This document shows, piece by piece, positions 9,369 through 18,563 of a stretch of 48,625 nt of DNA. The translations under genes and the position numbers were made by a program. Every line of letters begins with the position of its first letter. Position 1 is the first letter of the stretch. The notes under the pieces were generated by a model that was not told the DNA's origin, did no database searches, and saw only the letters and a program-made list of their open reading frames with translations. The stretch covers positions 1 through 48,625 of the forward strand of contig DRHS01000024.1 in NCBI GenBank assembly GCA_011053095.1. Direction: 5' to 3'. This DNA is from Bacteroides sp. (GTDB lineage: Bacteria > Bacteroidota > Bacteroidia > Bacteroidales > SM23-62).

Positions 9369-10568
9369 ATGAAACGAAGAGACTTTATAGCTAAAAGCGG
9401 AGTGCTTTCTGCTGGTGCTTACATGGCTGGTTCCGGTTTGCTGGCATCATGTGCCGGGCAGTCAAAAAACAGGGAACTTGCAAAGCATGTAATTGACAAG
9501 GTTGAGTACGGTTCTGTGAATTATCACTGGCCAAGGCATGTTGGAAAAAATGCAAGAATAGGCATACACGGCCAGCACAAAAAAGCAAATTATATAAAGC
9601 TGTATACTGATCAGGGTGCAACAGGCTGGGCTTATGGAAGATACGTGGAAGCTGACAAAGCTTCCCTTATGGAGTCAATCCTGGGTAAAAACCTGGACCA
9701 GCTTATTGTACCTTCTGAAGGTATAGTAACAGAAGTACATAAGGCATTTGACCTGCCCCTGCACGACCTTGCTGGGGTAATCCTTGACCAGCCTGTTTAC
9801 AAGATGCTGGGTGCGGCAGGGCCCATGGAAAAGGAGGTCTACAGCGGGATGATCTATTTTGACGAATTGGAACCTGAAGAAAATCCAACCGGTATTGAGA
9901 AGGTTATGGAGAACTGCCGCTGGGATTACGAATACGGCTACAGGCAGTTGAAGGTGAAGATCGGGAGAAGCGGGCGCTGGTATCCGCATGACGAGGGACT
10001 GGCAATGGATATCCGCATAGTAAAAATGATATACGAAGAATTCGGAGATGAAGTGGGTATTCTGGTTGATGCAAATGACATGTACAGCCTGCAGGATGCG
10101 ATTGATTTTCTCAAAGGGGTGGAAGGCATCCCCATTTACTGGTTTGAGGAACCATTTGTTGAAAACCTTGAGGATGGAAGAAAACTGAAAGACTGGATGA
10201 TGGCGAACGGGTTTGAGGATACGTACTATGCAGACGGTGAGAGAAATCCCGATTTCGATGTTTGCATGCAGCTTGCCCGAGAGGATAAGCTTGATGTATA
10301 CCTTCCTGATATTGCAGGATACGGCTTTACGCCCTGGCGGAAAATGATGCCCTCCCTGAAAGAAATGAATATACTTAGCAGTCCCCATGCCTGGGGATCC
10401 ATGCTAAAAACCAATTATACAGCGCATATTTCGGCTGGACTAGGGAATGTGTGTACCATAGAAGGAGTCACATGCCTTTCGGATGAGATAGATTTCGGCG
10501 ATTATAAAATCATTGATGGGAAACTCCGGGTTTCAGAAGATCCCGGTTTTGGAATGAAATTACTTTAA
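9369..10568 (+). CDS. Enolase-superfamily (mandelate racemase-like) sugar-acid dehydratase, exported
   Basis: Member of the enolase superfamily, whose mandelate-racemase-like branch commonly dehydrates or epimerises sugar acids. A Tat-like signal (KRRDFIAKSG) is followed by a hydrophobic segment and a possible lipobox (LLASC, Cys28), so it seems exported, unusual for an acid-sugar dehydratase. Barrel landmarks are KVK at 195-197, the first metal ligand in VDAND (Asp234), the second in WFEEP (Glu260), a third candidate at DGE (289-291), and His340 in SPHAWG, the pattern of the MR/dehydratase groups. Size (399) is normal. It has its own promoter and precedes the beta-helix gene. It may act on uronic or aldonic acids released by the locus; the exact substrate is unknown. 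Confidence 0.85.
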   Translation: MKRRDFIAKSGVLSAGAYMAGSGLLASCAGQSKNRELAKHVIDKVEYGSVNYHWPRHVGKNARIGIHGQHKKANYIKLYTDQGATGWAYGRYVEADKASLMESILGKNLDQLIVPSEGIVTEVHKAFDLPLHDLAGVILDQPVYKMLGAAGPMEKEVYSGMIYFDELEPEENPTGIEKVMENCRWDYEYGYRQLKVKIGRSGRWYPHDEGLAMDIRIVKMIYEEFGDEVGILVDANDMYSLQDAIDFLKGVEGIPIYWFEEPFVENLEDGRKLKDWMMANGFEDTYYADGERNPDFDVCMQLAREDKLDVYLPDIAGYGFTPWRKMMPSLKEMNILSSPHAWGSMLKTNYTAHISAGLGNVCTIEGVTCLSDEIDFGDYKIIDGKLRVSEDPGFGMKLL

Positions 10569-10573
10569 CAAAC

Positions 10574-10687
10574 ATGAAAAAAGAGTACAATTCAGATGGT
10601 TCATCCTGGTTCTCCTTTTCCTTGCTACCAATTATAGACATTCCGATAGCTTATGAGTTTACACTTGAATCCTTCCGGTTTTATTAA
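10574..10687 (+). pseudogene. Possible remnant of a signal-peptide-encoding gene start
   Basis: ATG at 10574 opens a 37-codon frame with no recognisable product. Adding one base to the A-run after the ATG (10577-10582) yields MKKRVQFRWFILVLLFLA, a good signal peptide, then a quick stop. This looks like the 5' stub of a decayed secreted-protein gene overlapping the start of the beta-helix gene. It could equally be chance. Confidence 0.2.
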
Positions 10688-12227
10688 AATTAAACGAAGA
10701 AAAGTGAATTTGAAAATTCCTATCGCCTCTGCCATTTCACTATTGCTCATTGTCGGCAGTTTATCGGCTATTGATATTGTACCGTCTGGAACCACCGATG
10801 ATGCCAATCTGATTCAAACCTCATTGGATAGCTTGCAGAATGGAGATACACTAAGGTTAAATGGTGATTTTGTAATCGCCGGAACCATATACCTGCCATC
10901 AAATTTTACATGGATTCTTTATGGATCTCTTACTTTAAGCGGAAATGCTGAGCTGAATGAAGCCGGTTGGGTGGACCCGCCAGTTGATGCCACACGTAGG
11001 ACAGGAATAACAGAAAAAAACGGTGGCGCAATAAACATCGATATGTCGGGCGGCACATATTATGGGAATGCTGCCAATTACAATAAAAGCATGCGCTTTC
11101 TCAATTTTGTGAGCGTAACAAGTTCCAGATTTCACGATATGCATATAACTGATGCGACAGATGATAATTTCACCCTTGGACCTGGAAGTAATAATAATGA
11201 ATGCCGGAACCTTATTGGTTCGTTTGCAGGCGGGAATGCACTGACCGATAAAGGTGATCACAACAAATGGTATGACTGTATTGCGGAGGATTGTGGCAGT
11301 GATGGATGGACACCTAAATGCCGGAATTCTGAGTTTTACCGATGCATCGGAAGAAGGAACCTCGGACCCGGATTTGGAATGTTTGCACGATTAGACGGGT
11401 CCGGCAATCCGGTTGATCTGGGAGAAATCATTACAGGGAATAAATTTTATGCCTGTGAAGCCTATGATAACCAGCGGGGAGGATTCAGTTTTAATATCGC
11501 GAGCACATCCGGACAGGGATCGATTGTACGTGATAACTATATTCAGGCTGTTTGTTATAATAATAGAATGCAGGGTGTCACGTTCAGGAATAAGCAGCCC
11601 GATGGCATAATAGAAAATAATGAGGTCGATATTCTTGTTTTTGGAAACAAGGGACTCAATAGTAATGGTAATGTGTCTGCTTCCGCTGGTGGCCTGGGAA
11701 TAGATGGGAGTCCTGTCACCGGTATTACCGGGAATATTGTCGCATATGATAATGGTGGTTGGGATGTTAATATCAGATCTGCGACCAATTGCTCTTTAAC
11801 CGTCTATAATCCGGATGATCGAAGTCCTGCCATACTAGACAGGGGAGATAACACAAATACAATTAATGAAGTAAGCTTTTCCTGTTCGCAGACATTGCCA
11901 GAATGGTGCATGCAGGAATACTGCAAACGTACTGCGGTACATGTTCCCGAAGCAGAATTCAAGATCTCATATACATTGTCACAAAACTATCCAAATCCCT
12001 TTAATCCAACTACACGAATTGAATACTCAATTCCGGCAACGTGCCTGGTTTCTGTAAAAGTCTATGATATGTCTGGCAGAGAGGTTGCAACACTGGTAAA
12101 TGAAAAAAAGCTGAAAGGCCATTATTCTACTGTCTTTAACAGGAGTAAGCTTTCAGGCGGGACATATTTTTACAGGATACATGCCGGAGATTTTGCAGAG
12201 ACTAAGAAGTTTGTTCTGATTAAATAA
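10653..12227 (+). CDS. Secreted right-handed beta-helix protein with T9SS tail (possible polysaccharide lyase)
   Basis: Right-handed beta-helix protein of the pectate-lyase/GH28-like fold. An opening strand region (DIVPSGTTDDANLIQTSLDS) resembles the start of many pectate-lyase-3-type proteins. Repeated short strands and asparagine turns follow (HDMHITDATDDNFTLG, IVRDNYIQ, GIIENNEVD). The end (YTLSQNYPNPFNPTTRIEYSIP to KKFVLIK) is a classic T9SS type A sorting domain of about 80 residues. The ATG used here gives a long, charged leader; a GTG at 10704 would start VNLKIPIASAISLLLIVGSLSA, a more standard signal peptide, and may be the true start. Catalytic type (lyase or hydrolase) cannot be told from sequence alone. 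It lies 84 bases after the enolase-like gene and converges with the regulator gene. Confidence 0.82.
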   Translation: MSLHLNPSGFIKIKRRKVNLKIPIASAISLLLIVGSLSAIDIVPSGTTDDANLIQTSLDSLQNGDTLRLNGDFVIAGTIYLPSNFTWILYGSLTLSGNAELNEAGWVDPPVDATRRTGITEKNGGAINIDMSGGTYYGNAANYNKSMRFLNFVSVTSSRFHDMHITDATDDNFTLGPGSNNNECRNLIGSFAGGNALTDKGDHNKWYDCIAEDCGSDGWTPKCRNSEFYRCIGRRNLGPGFGMFARLDGSGNPVDLGEIITGNKFYACEAYDNQRGGFSFNIASTSGQGSIVRDNYIQAVCYNNRMQGVTFRNKQPDGIIENNEVDILVFGNKGLNSNGNVSASAGGLGIDGSPVTGITGNIVAYDNGGWDVNIRSATNCSLTVYNPDDRSPAILDRGDNTNTINEVSFSCSQTLPEWCMQEYCKRTAVHVPEAEFKISYTLSQNYPNPFNPTTRIEYSIPATCLVSVKVYDMSGREVATLVNEKKLKGHYSTVFNRSKLSGGTYFYRIHAGDFAETKKFVLIK

Positions 12228-12235
12228 AGATTTGG

Positions 12236-14863
12236 CTAATCATTTTTTTGCTGGGAATCTTTTTCGGATTTAATTATATCCGAAAAAGATTTATGATACT
12301 GCTCATCATACAATGTCATGTAATCCTTGCAGAACTTAGTGAACAAATTCATAGCCATACTATGCTTCCCCAGAGTATTCAATGCCCTGCATTTCAAACT
12401 GATGGCCTCTTCATGAAGCATGTCAAAAATCAATATAGCATCTGCCAATCTATTAATAAACTCAGGATCGGATTCTATTTTAATTTGACTGCTATATTGT
12501 GTCAGGGAATCTATAATCAAATTAGAAAAATCCGCTTTAAATTCATCCAGCCATTCATAATCTGCATTTCCAAGCAATGGTCCTTTTTGGATGATGTTAA
12601 GTAATTGATGAATTTGTTCCTTAGATTGCAAATTATTCTGATTAAGCATTTTTAAACTAGACCAATAATCGTTGTATAGACTCGTATCATTAAATACAAT
12701 TTTCCAGTAACTGGTCTTTCGGCTAAGATTACAGCCCTCAATTTCAACTAATAGATTCTTTAATTTTGCAATATTTACCGCACGGTTGTTATTGGCGCTT
12801 TGATCATCCATGGAAAACCACAATAACTCAGTAATTCTCAGGACGGATATTCCTTTATCTTTGATAGAGTTAAGAAAGATTAAGAGAAATAGTTCTTTTA
12901 GAAGTGGGGTGAATTTATTGGTTATGTCATCCCCATCCTTATTAATTATCTGAAAACCTCCGAAGAACAGGATGGTATTGTTTCGTTTTACGCCGTTCTC
13001 TCCTGAAATAATTTCAGGTATAAGCGGGATTGGTACTGACTCGTCCGTCTTGCTGTCTGATTCATGGATGCCGTGAGGGGTATTTTTCCTTCTAAAATAC
13101 CAGATAAGAAGAACAATCAGAACTGTGCTGAATAAAACTATCAGTATTGTCAGAGCAACTTTCTTGGGGAGGGTTTTAGTATCAATGTCTTCTGTTTCAG
13201 TGAAATGAGGAGGAAATGAAATTGTATAGACTTTTATTTCCGTCTCATTCCTTTCAGTATAGGCTAAACTGGTAGCCGCAATTAATTTTTGGCTGGTTTT
13301 TGATAAATACAGATCTGCGAAGGAATACTCATTGTCAAACACATATGGAATCTTATTGCCCAGCATTATAAGCTCCGGATCTCTCAGGTTTCCTTTTAAC
13401 AGTTGTAGATAGGAGTCATATTCAAATATTGTTGAAGCCAGAACGTAATAGGACTGATCATCCATATCCAGTACCATTGAATGAGCAAAATCAATATCCT
13501 CCAGGGGAGCCTTGTATTCATATTTCTTTATAAACTTTTTTTCTGTTAATGAAAAAGCCATCAGGTCTGTATAATGCTGAGGGTTTAGTATTTGATCACC
13601 CGACATGCTTCCATATCCTCCCAGAATATATATAGTATCCCCGTAAATTCCTGATGCCGCATGCATTCGTGGATGGAAAATATCCCCTACGGGCTGCAGA
13701 GTATCCCATTTTTGGCTTTTGAAGTCATACCGCTGAATCAGTTTAAAGTACTTGTGTTGCCCATATCCTCCAAAAATATAGAGTAGACTGTCAGGGCCTG
13801 AAAAGTATTTATTGTGATACCTTAAGGCGGTATTTGATATGGGACCCTGTGAGATTTTTTCCCAGACAAATGAAGAGAAGTTGAACGAGTGAACTGTCTT
13901 AAACATCAGATTATAACAGATCAGCATATTATTAACTGTATCAAAGAGAACCTGGCTTCCCGGCTGAAGGTCCGTAAATCTCTTACTGTAAACGATAGTG
14001 GTAATGGTATCGATATTAATCTGGAAGAGTTTTAATTGTTCATCTCCTACCATATAGACTTCTTCATCCCTGGAGTCATAGGTAATAGCTGCGAATCCAT
14101 GCAATATCGTAAAATGAAAAGGCTGCTCCCAATTATGATATTTGAGTTTAATCCAGCTTGGATTTTGAACATATGCTTTCTTTTTGGAAATTAGATCATC
14201 GGCAAAATTATCAGCACTTTCATCGAGAGGAAAATGATGCAGGCGTTTGCCCTTGCGGTAAATCTTGATGTCCTTGATGTTCATTGCAGGAACGTCTGTT
14301 GTCTTAAAAGGTGCGAAGTCGTTTGCTCCGAATAAGATTTTAACCTTGCCATCAAGATCGATATCGGAATCAACCAAAGAGGTGTCGGGAGTATTTAACT
14401 GAAGAGTTCGGTTTTTCAAATCAAATTTCAGTCGTATTTCGGTCCATTTGTCATAGAGACCTGGTAAATTATCAGGCACTGAAATACTTGTAAGTTCATC
14501 TCCGTTAATAATTTGCAGGCTATGTGAATCCGGCCCATTATAAATAATATCAATATTATTGCCTTTTTTATCAATAATTCGGGCCACATATCCAAAATCT
14601 GAAACTAAAAGAGGACGCAAACGCAGGCTGAATGATAATTCGAATTCATCATGAAATGAAAAATAGTCTTCAGGATTAAGATCAAGTTTAGTGCGATTAT
14701 CTTTTGAAGACTCTGCTCCAAAAAATCCTAAGCCATAGTCCTGGGCAAATGAAGTAGACGGATTCAGAAAAGAAAATCCAACCAGCAAAAGCATGGAAAG
14801 AATAATTCCGGAGAATCCAGATCTTTGGTTGAGAAAAAAATTCTTTGCCCTATTATCTTGCAT
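12236..14863 (-). CDS. Membrane-spanning Kelch/LamG sensor with SARP-like DNA-binding and BTAD domains; probable locus regulator
   Basis: About 875 residues from the ATG at 14863; the longer frame from 15031 adds 56 unlikely residues and overlaps the divergent promoter, so the inner start is preferred. Order from that start: signal peptide or anchor (about 15-41, ending TSFAQ); LamG/concanavalin-like sandwich (70-210, FELSFSLRLRP, KIYRKGKRL); Kelch-type propeller blades (260-540, LYIFGGYG, IYILGGYG); one transmembrane helix (567-590) followed by RRK; a predicted winged helix of the SARP/OmpR kind (about 630-725, FFGGFQI, ITELLWFSMDDQSANNNRA); then a helical region like a bacterial transcriptional activation domain (about 727-860, ending with SLKCRALNTLGKHSMAMNLF). 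This implies a one-piece glycan sensor and transcription factor, replacing a hybrid two-component protein. Divergent from the GH71/99-like gene. Function is inferred from architecture only. Confidence 0.78.
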   Translation of the reverse strand: MQDNRAKNFFLNQRSGFSGIILSMLLLVGFSFLNPSTSFAQDYGLGFFGAESSKDNRTKLDLNPEDYFSFHDEFELSFSLRLRPLLVSDFGYVARIIDKKGNNIDIIYNGPDSHSLQIINGDELTSISVPDNLPGLYDKWTEIRLKFDLKNRTLQLNTPDTSLVDSDIDLDGKVKILFGANDFAPFKTTDVPAMNIKDIKIYRKGKRLHHFPLDESADNFADDLISKKKAYVQNPSWIKLKYHNWEQPFHFTILHGFAAITYDSRDEEVYMVGDEQLKLFQINIDTITTIVYSKRFTDLQPGSQVLFDTVNNMLICYNLMFKTVHSFNFSSFVWEKISQGPISNTALRYHNKYFSGPDSLLYIFGGYGQHKYFKLIQRYDFKSQKWDTLQPVGDIFHPRMHAASGIYGDTIYILGGYGSMSGDQILNPQHYTDLMAFSLTEKKFIKKYEYKAPLEDIDFAHSMVLDMDDQSYYVLASTIFEYDSYLQLLKGNLRDPELIMLGNKIPYVFDNEYSFADLYLSKTSQKLIAATSLAYTERNETEIKVYTISFPPHFTETEDIDTKTLPKKVALTILIVLFSTVLIVLLIWYFRRKNTPHGIHESDSKTDESVPIPLIPEIISGENGVKRNNTILFFGGFQIINKDGDDITNKFTPLLKELFLLIFLNSIKDKGISVLRITELLWFSMDDQSANNNRAVNIAKLKNLLVEIEGCNLSRKTSYWKIVFNDTSLYNDYWSSLKMLNQNNLQSKEQIHQLLNIIQKGPLLGNADYEWLDEFKADFSNLIIDSLTQYSSQIKIESDPEFINRLADAILIFDMLHEEAISLKCRALNTLGKHSMAMNLFTKFCKDYMTLYDEQYHKSFSDIIKSEKDSQQKND
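12256..12291. terminator. 14-bp perfect hairpin at convergent gene ends
   Basis: AATCTTTTTCGGAT (12256-12269) is followed by an eight-base loop and its exact complement at 12278-12291. It starts 29 bases after the stop of the plus-strand beta-helix gene and lies inside the last codons of the minus-strand regulator. A stem this long and perfect is unlikely by chance. It probably ends plus-strand transcription; no clear U-tract follows in either direction. Confidence 0.55.
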
Positions 14864-14987
14864 GGTTGAAATCCGAATATTACTCGAGTACTTTCTGATA
14901 AAAAAAGAATGGGTCCTTGGCTGCTGCAATTTAGTTAAATTACCACAATCTCCGTAATTTCGAGATGTGATAGATCTACCCTGATCA

Positions 14988-15018
14988 TGTGAAAATTTGA
15001 GAAAAAATTGTATTTTTG
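14988..15018 (+). promoter_or_regulatory. Bacteroidetes-type promoter for first GH71/99-like gene
   Basis: TGTG (14988-14991, one mismatch to TTTG), a 19-base spacer, and TATTTTTG (15011-15018, exact TAnnTTTG). It lies in the 194-base space between the divergent regulator and the hydrolase start at 15058, predicting a leader of about 34 bases. This could be the head promoter of the long rightward cluster and a target of the regulator. Confidence 0.55.
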
Positions 15019-15057
15019 AATGCGTACACAATCAGGAACACACCAATAATATCGAAT

Positions 15058-16317
15058 ATGAGAAACAGATTATTTCTATCAGGATTAGTTCTGCTGCTGC
15101 TGCATGCAACAATTAACGCACAAAGCAAACATGCTGCAGAAAGCAAGTTCATGACCTACAAAGGTTTGGTGATGGCAGGATACCAGGGATGGTTTAACTG
15201 CGAAGGCGACGGTGCCAACCGTGGATGGACACATTATTCAAAGCGTGGCAAGTTTGAGGACGGCAGCTGTACTATAGATTACTGGCCTGAAATGGATGAG
15301 TATGATGTAAAGTACAAAACACCCTTCAAATTTGCGGATGGATCTCCTGCCTATGTATTCAGTTCATACGATGAGAGCACCGTCGACCTCCACTTCAGAT
15401 GGATGAAAGAGTACGGTGTTGACGGTGTGTTTATGCAAAGATTCTTTTCCGTTCTAACGGATGCAAACAGGACAAGACATAATGACAAGGTACTTACATC
15501 TGCAATTAAAGCAGCAAATAAATATGAGATAGCCATCTGCCTTATGTATGATATCGGGGGTATGGATGACAGCAAGTACAAACTGATATTTGACGATTGG
15601 AAGCACCTGGTTGATGACCTGAAGCTTACAAACCAGGGGGATAAGACAACCTACCTTTTTCATAATGATAAACCCCTGGTCGCTTTCTGGGGGATCAGTG
15701 CGGGAACGAGGGAGTCGGGCCATATTCCCGAGATATATGACATTATAGATTTTGTAAAGAACGATCCTGTCTACGGGGGATGTTCAGTGCACCTCGGAAT
15801 ACCTTCGCGCTGGAGAACACTGGGTTCTGATACAAAGGGTGATCCCAGGTTACATGATGTGCTCAAGCAGGTTGATGTTATCCACCCATGGCTCGTTGGG
15901 AGATATAATGAACAAAGCTATGAAGCCTATAGGAAAGAGAACATTATCGGGGATGTAAAATGGTGCAAAGAGATGGGGAAATCGTATGCTCCAACTGTTT
16001 TCCCGGGATTTTCCTGGCATAATATGAAAGATGATATTTCCGATAAGATACCCAGAAACAAGGGTGAATTCTTCTGGAAACAGATCACAGGAGCGATCGA
16101 AAGTGGAGCAGAAATGTTGTATATAGCAATGTTCGACGAAATAGATGAAGGAACCTCAATAATGAAAGGCGCACATACGGTCCCGGTCGGTAAAAGCATT
16201 TTTATTCCCTATGAAAAGGAAATTCCTTCCGACCATTACCTGTGGCTGACCGGCATGGCCAGCAAGATGCTTCGTGGTGAGATACCATTTTCCAAGGAGC
16301 TTCCTGAAAGAGAATAG
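15058..16317 (+). CDS. GH71/99-like secreted glycoside hydrolase (copy 1)
   Basis: Glycoside hydrolase of the GH71/GH99-like group, often auto-annotated as xylosidase/arabinosidase. The start at 15058 (MRNRLFLSG) gives a clean signal peptide ending INAQ; the longer frame from 15016 would put its start inside the promoter. Landmarks are AGYQGWFNCEGDG, YWPEMDEYDV, SSYDESTVDLHFRWMKEYG, LGIPSRWRTLG, FPGFSWHN and FDEIDEGTSI. The last aligns with the EWxEGTxIE catalytic motif of GH99, making Glu361 and Glu364 candidate catalytic residues. It ends without a T9SS domain, so it is probably periplasmic, unlike its close paralogue at 18564. The GH115-like gene follows after 18 bases. Confidence 0.85.
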   Translation: MRNRLFLSGLVLLLLHATINAQSKHAAESKFMTYKGLVMAGYQGWFNCEGDGANRGWTHYSKRGKFEDGSCTIDYWPEMDEYDVKYKTPFKFADGSPAYVFSSYDESTVDLHFRWMKEYGVDGVFMQRFFSVLTDANRTRHNDKVLTSAIKAANKYEIAICLMYDIGGMDDSKYKLIFDDWKHLVDDLKLTNQGDKTTYLFHNDKPLVAFWGISAGTRESGHIPEIYDIIDFVKNDPVYGGCSVHLGIPSRWRTLGSDTKGDPRLHDVLKQVDVIHPWLVGRYNEQSYEAYRKENIIGDVKWCKEMGKSYAPTVFPGFSWHNMKDDISDKIPRNKGEFFWKQITGAIESGAEMLYIAMFDEIDEGTSIMKGAHTVPVGKSIFIPYEKEIPSDHYLWLTGMASKMLRGEIPFSKELPERE

Positions 16318-16335
16318 TATACAAATAAAATCCAT

Positions 16336-18462
16336 ATGCGAACAACTTATGTTTTTACACAGTCCTTGCTCATCACATTAGCACTATTGTTGACAATCTC
16401 TGCAAAGGCTACTGCATCTGAACCCGGAGATATACATCTTGAGAAAAATAATATAAGGATCGTGTTTTCGGACCAGGAACCGGGTCCTTTGAAAATTGCC
16501 CTCGAAGCCCTGATGAGAGATTTTATGAGAGTAATGGATACTGAACCTTCTATTGCAGGGAAGATGGACAGGGATATCTCCCAGCCTGAGATTGTGATTG
16601 TTAACCGGGCTTCAGGAGCTCTTAGGGTTACTTCAAACCAACTGAAGAAACTGGATGGATTTGAGTCACACCGGGTATATGCTGACCTTGAGTCCAACCG
16701 GATCTATCTTGATGGAAATGACCTTCGTGGTGCTATTTTTGCGATATATACATTCTCGGAGGAGTTTCTTGGTGTTCCGCCATTGCATCACTGGAGTTCG
16801 TGGGTTCCTGTTAAGAAAGATGTAATCAGCGTACCCGGGGACTATGATCTCTTTTTCAAATCACCACAGGTACGTTATCGCAGTCTCCTGCCTGGAGACC
16901 AGGATTTTTTCACCCCGTGGAAAAGGAATTCAGAGTACAATAATAACGTCTGGCTTGAGACAGCACTTCGTCTTAAGCTCAATACCATTGAAACCTATTC
17001 TACCATTCTTCCTGATTATAAGTTAACTGATTATGCCTACCTGATAGACAAATACGGTTTGGTAATTACCTCTCATCATACGAGTGGACTTAATACCTCC
17101 TTCAGAACCTGGGGGGACTACTGGAGAGAGGTTCGGGAAATGGAACCGCCTGAATACCTTCTTTCAAACGAGAGTGCTATCCTGGATTTCTTCAGGTACA
17201 ATGCTGAAACGGTAAAGAAAAGCGGAATAGAAAACCTGTGGACGGTTGCTTTCAGAGGGGAAGTGGACCAGCCCTACTGGAGTATATTTAAAGATGCTCC
17301 GGAGGACGATAAAGGGAGAGCTGATGTCATAAACAGGATGCTGCAGATCCAGTATGACATGATCAAGGAGATGACAGGTGAGGAGGAGCCCTATGCCCGA
17401 ATTACATTCTATGACGAGCTGGCAATTCTTATGGCCAAAGGGTATTTAAAACCTCCCGTCAGTGAAAATATGATATGGACATTTGTCTCAGGCCGTCGCG
17501 ATCATTATCCCTTTGATGATCTTGTAAATTTTGATGCCAGCGAACCCGTTAAGCTGGGTTATTACATGAATTTCGGATTTGCATCAACGGGAGCCCATGT
17601 TGCACCTGCAGAGAGTCCCTGGAAGATGGAGTTCAATTACCGTTATGTAAATAATAAGTCACCATTGTATTTCTCCGTTGTAAATGTTGGAAATGTCAGG
17701 GAATTTGTACTCGAGCTTTCAGCAAATGCCAATATGTTATGGGATTACGATAGCTACAGTACAGACCGGTTCATGATCGATTATTGCACCCAGTATTTTG
17801 GTGAGAAATATGCTGAAGATATAGCCGGACTTTACAAGGAATTCTATAATTCCTATTGGATACCTAAGAAATCTGAGTTTGAGGGATTGGAACGCCAGTT
17901 TGTTTTCCAGGATCTGAGATATGCCAGGGCTTTTGATCATGTGTATGATAAGTTTTATGCTGCGGAATCAATGCCAGATCTCAATCCATTGCATAAAATC
18001 GGATATGAGAGTATTCCCGGTCGTACTTTCCGCATTGATATAGAATACAATAATGCTGAAAATCAGGTGGATGCAATGCTGAATGGCATGCAAAAAACCA
18101 TCCCAAAATTTGAATCAGTGGCCGTGAAATGCTCAGAGATGATGCTTAAACTTGACACCGATAAGCAGACTTTTTTTAATGATAATTTACGAGTGTTCAG
18201 TTATTATATGACCCACCTGAGTAAAACCCTTTATCATTACATCTATGCATACAAGTATCAGGCCGACAGGGAAACACTGATAAGGAACCTTGACCTGGCA
18301 TATGCAGAGGCGATTCGGGCAGAGCAGTATCTTTTTGAAGCTCAGCATGGAATATTCTCAACATGGTATTCAAATGCCGATCCTCTTTCTCGGACCTTCC
18401 AGATCGATACGCTTAAAAGCAACATTATTTTATTAAAACAGCAAGCTCTTGAAAGGAAATAA
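16336..18462 (+). CDS. GH115-like alpha-glucuronidase
   Basis: Resembles GH115, enzymes that remove alpha-linked glucuronic or 4-O-methylglucuronic acid from polysaccharides. Signal peptide about 1-27. The N-terminal domain includes the typical RGAIFAIYTFSEEFLGVPPLHHWSSW-like segment (about 135-160), then FKSPQVRYRSLL. The central barrel has LRLKLNTIE, ITSHHTSGLN and WTVAFRGEVDQPYW, matching the conserved GH115 spots where substrate carboxylates and acid residues lie. At 708 residues it is shorter than many family members and seems to lack the extra C-terminal beta domain. It is packed between two GH71/99-like paralogues, suggesting that glucuronyl side groups and the backbone are attacked together. 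The family call is good; the substrate is inferred. Confidence 0.8.
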   Translation: MRTTYVFTQSLLITLALLLTISAKATASEPGDIHLEKNNIRIVFSDQEPGPLKIALEALMRDFMRVMDTEPSIAGKMDRDISQPEIVIVNRASGALRVTSNQLKKLDGFESHRVYADLESNRIYLDGNDLRGAIFAIYTFSEEFLGVPPLHHWSSWVPVKKDVISVPGDYDLFFKSPQVRYRSLLPGDQDFFTPWKRNSEYNNNVWLETALRLKLNTIETYSTILPDYKLTDYAYLIDKYGLVITSHHTSGLNTSFRTWGDYWREVREMEPPEYLLSNESAILDFFRYNAETVKKSGIENLWTVAFRGEVDQPYWSIFKDAPEDDKGRADVINRMLQIQYDMIKEMTGEEEPYARITFYDELAILMAKGYLKPPVSENMIWTFVSGRRDHYPFDDLVNFDASEPVKLGYYMNFGFASTGAHVAPAESPWKMEFNYRYVNNKSPLYFSVVNVGNVREFVLELSANANMLWDYDSYSTDRFMIDYCTQYFGEKYAEDIAGLYKEFYNSYWIPKKSEFEGLERQFVFQDLRYARAFDHVYDKFYAAESMPDLNPLHKIGYESIPGRTFRIDIEYNNAENQVDAMLNGMQKTIPKFESVAVKCSEMMLKLDTDKQTFFNDNLRVFSYYMTHLSKTLYHYIYAYKYQADRETLIRNLDLAYAEAIRAEQYLFEAQHGIFSTWYSNADPLSRTFQIDTLKSNIILLKQQALERK

Positions 18463-18563
18463 ACATTACCGGTATTGAATAAATTGCTGGAATAGTAAAA
18501 TGGAATTACATTCGCAACGATAAGTATGATATATTCTTAACCTTTAAAGAATCAGGATAATTT

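Noticed and set aside
9675..10388. 237-codon minus-strand ORF across the enolase-like gene
   Set aside because: Complete overlap with a gene having all its family motifs; the translation shows no domain or signal and reads as an antisense shadow.
14864..15031. 56-residue N-terminal extension of the regulator
   Set aside because: It lacks export features, precedes a proper signal/anchor segment, and covers the divergent promoter region.
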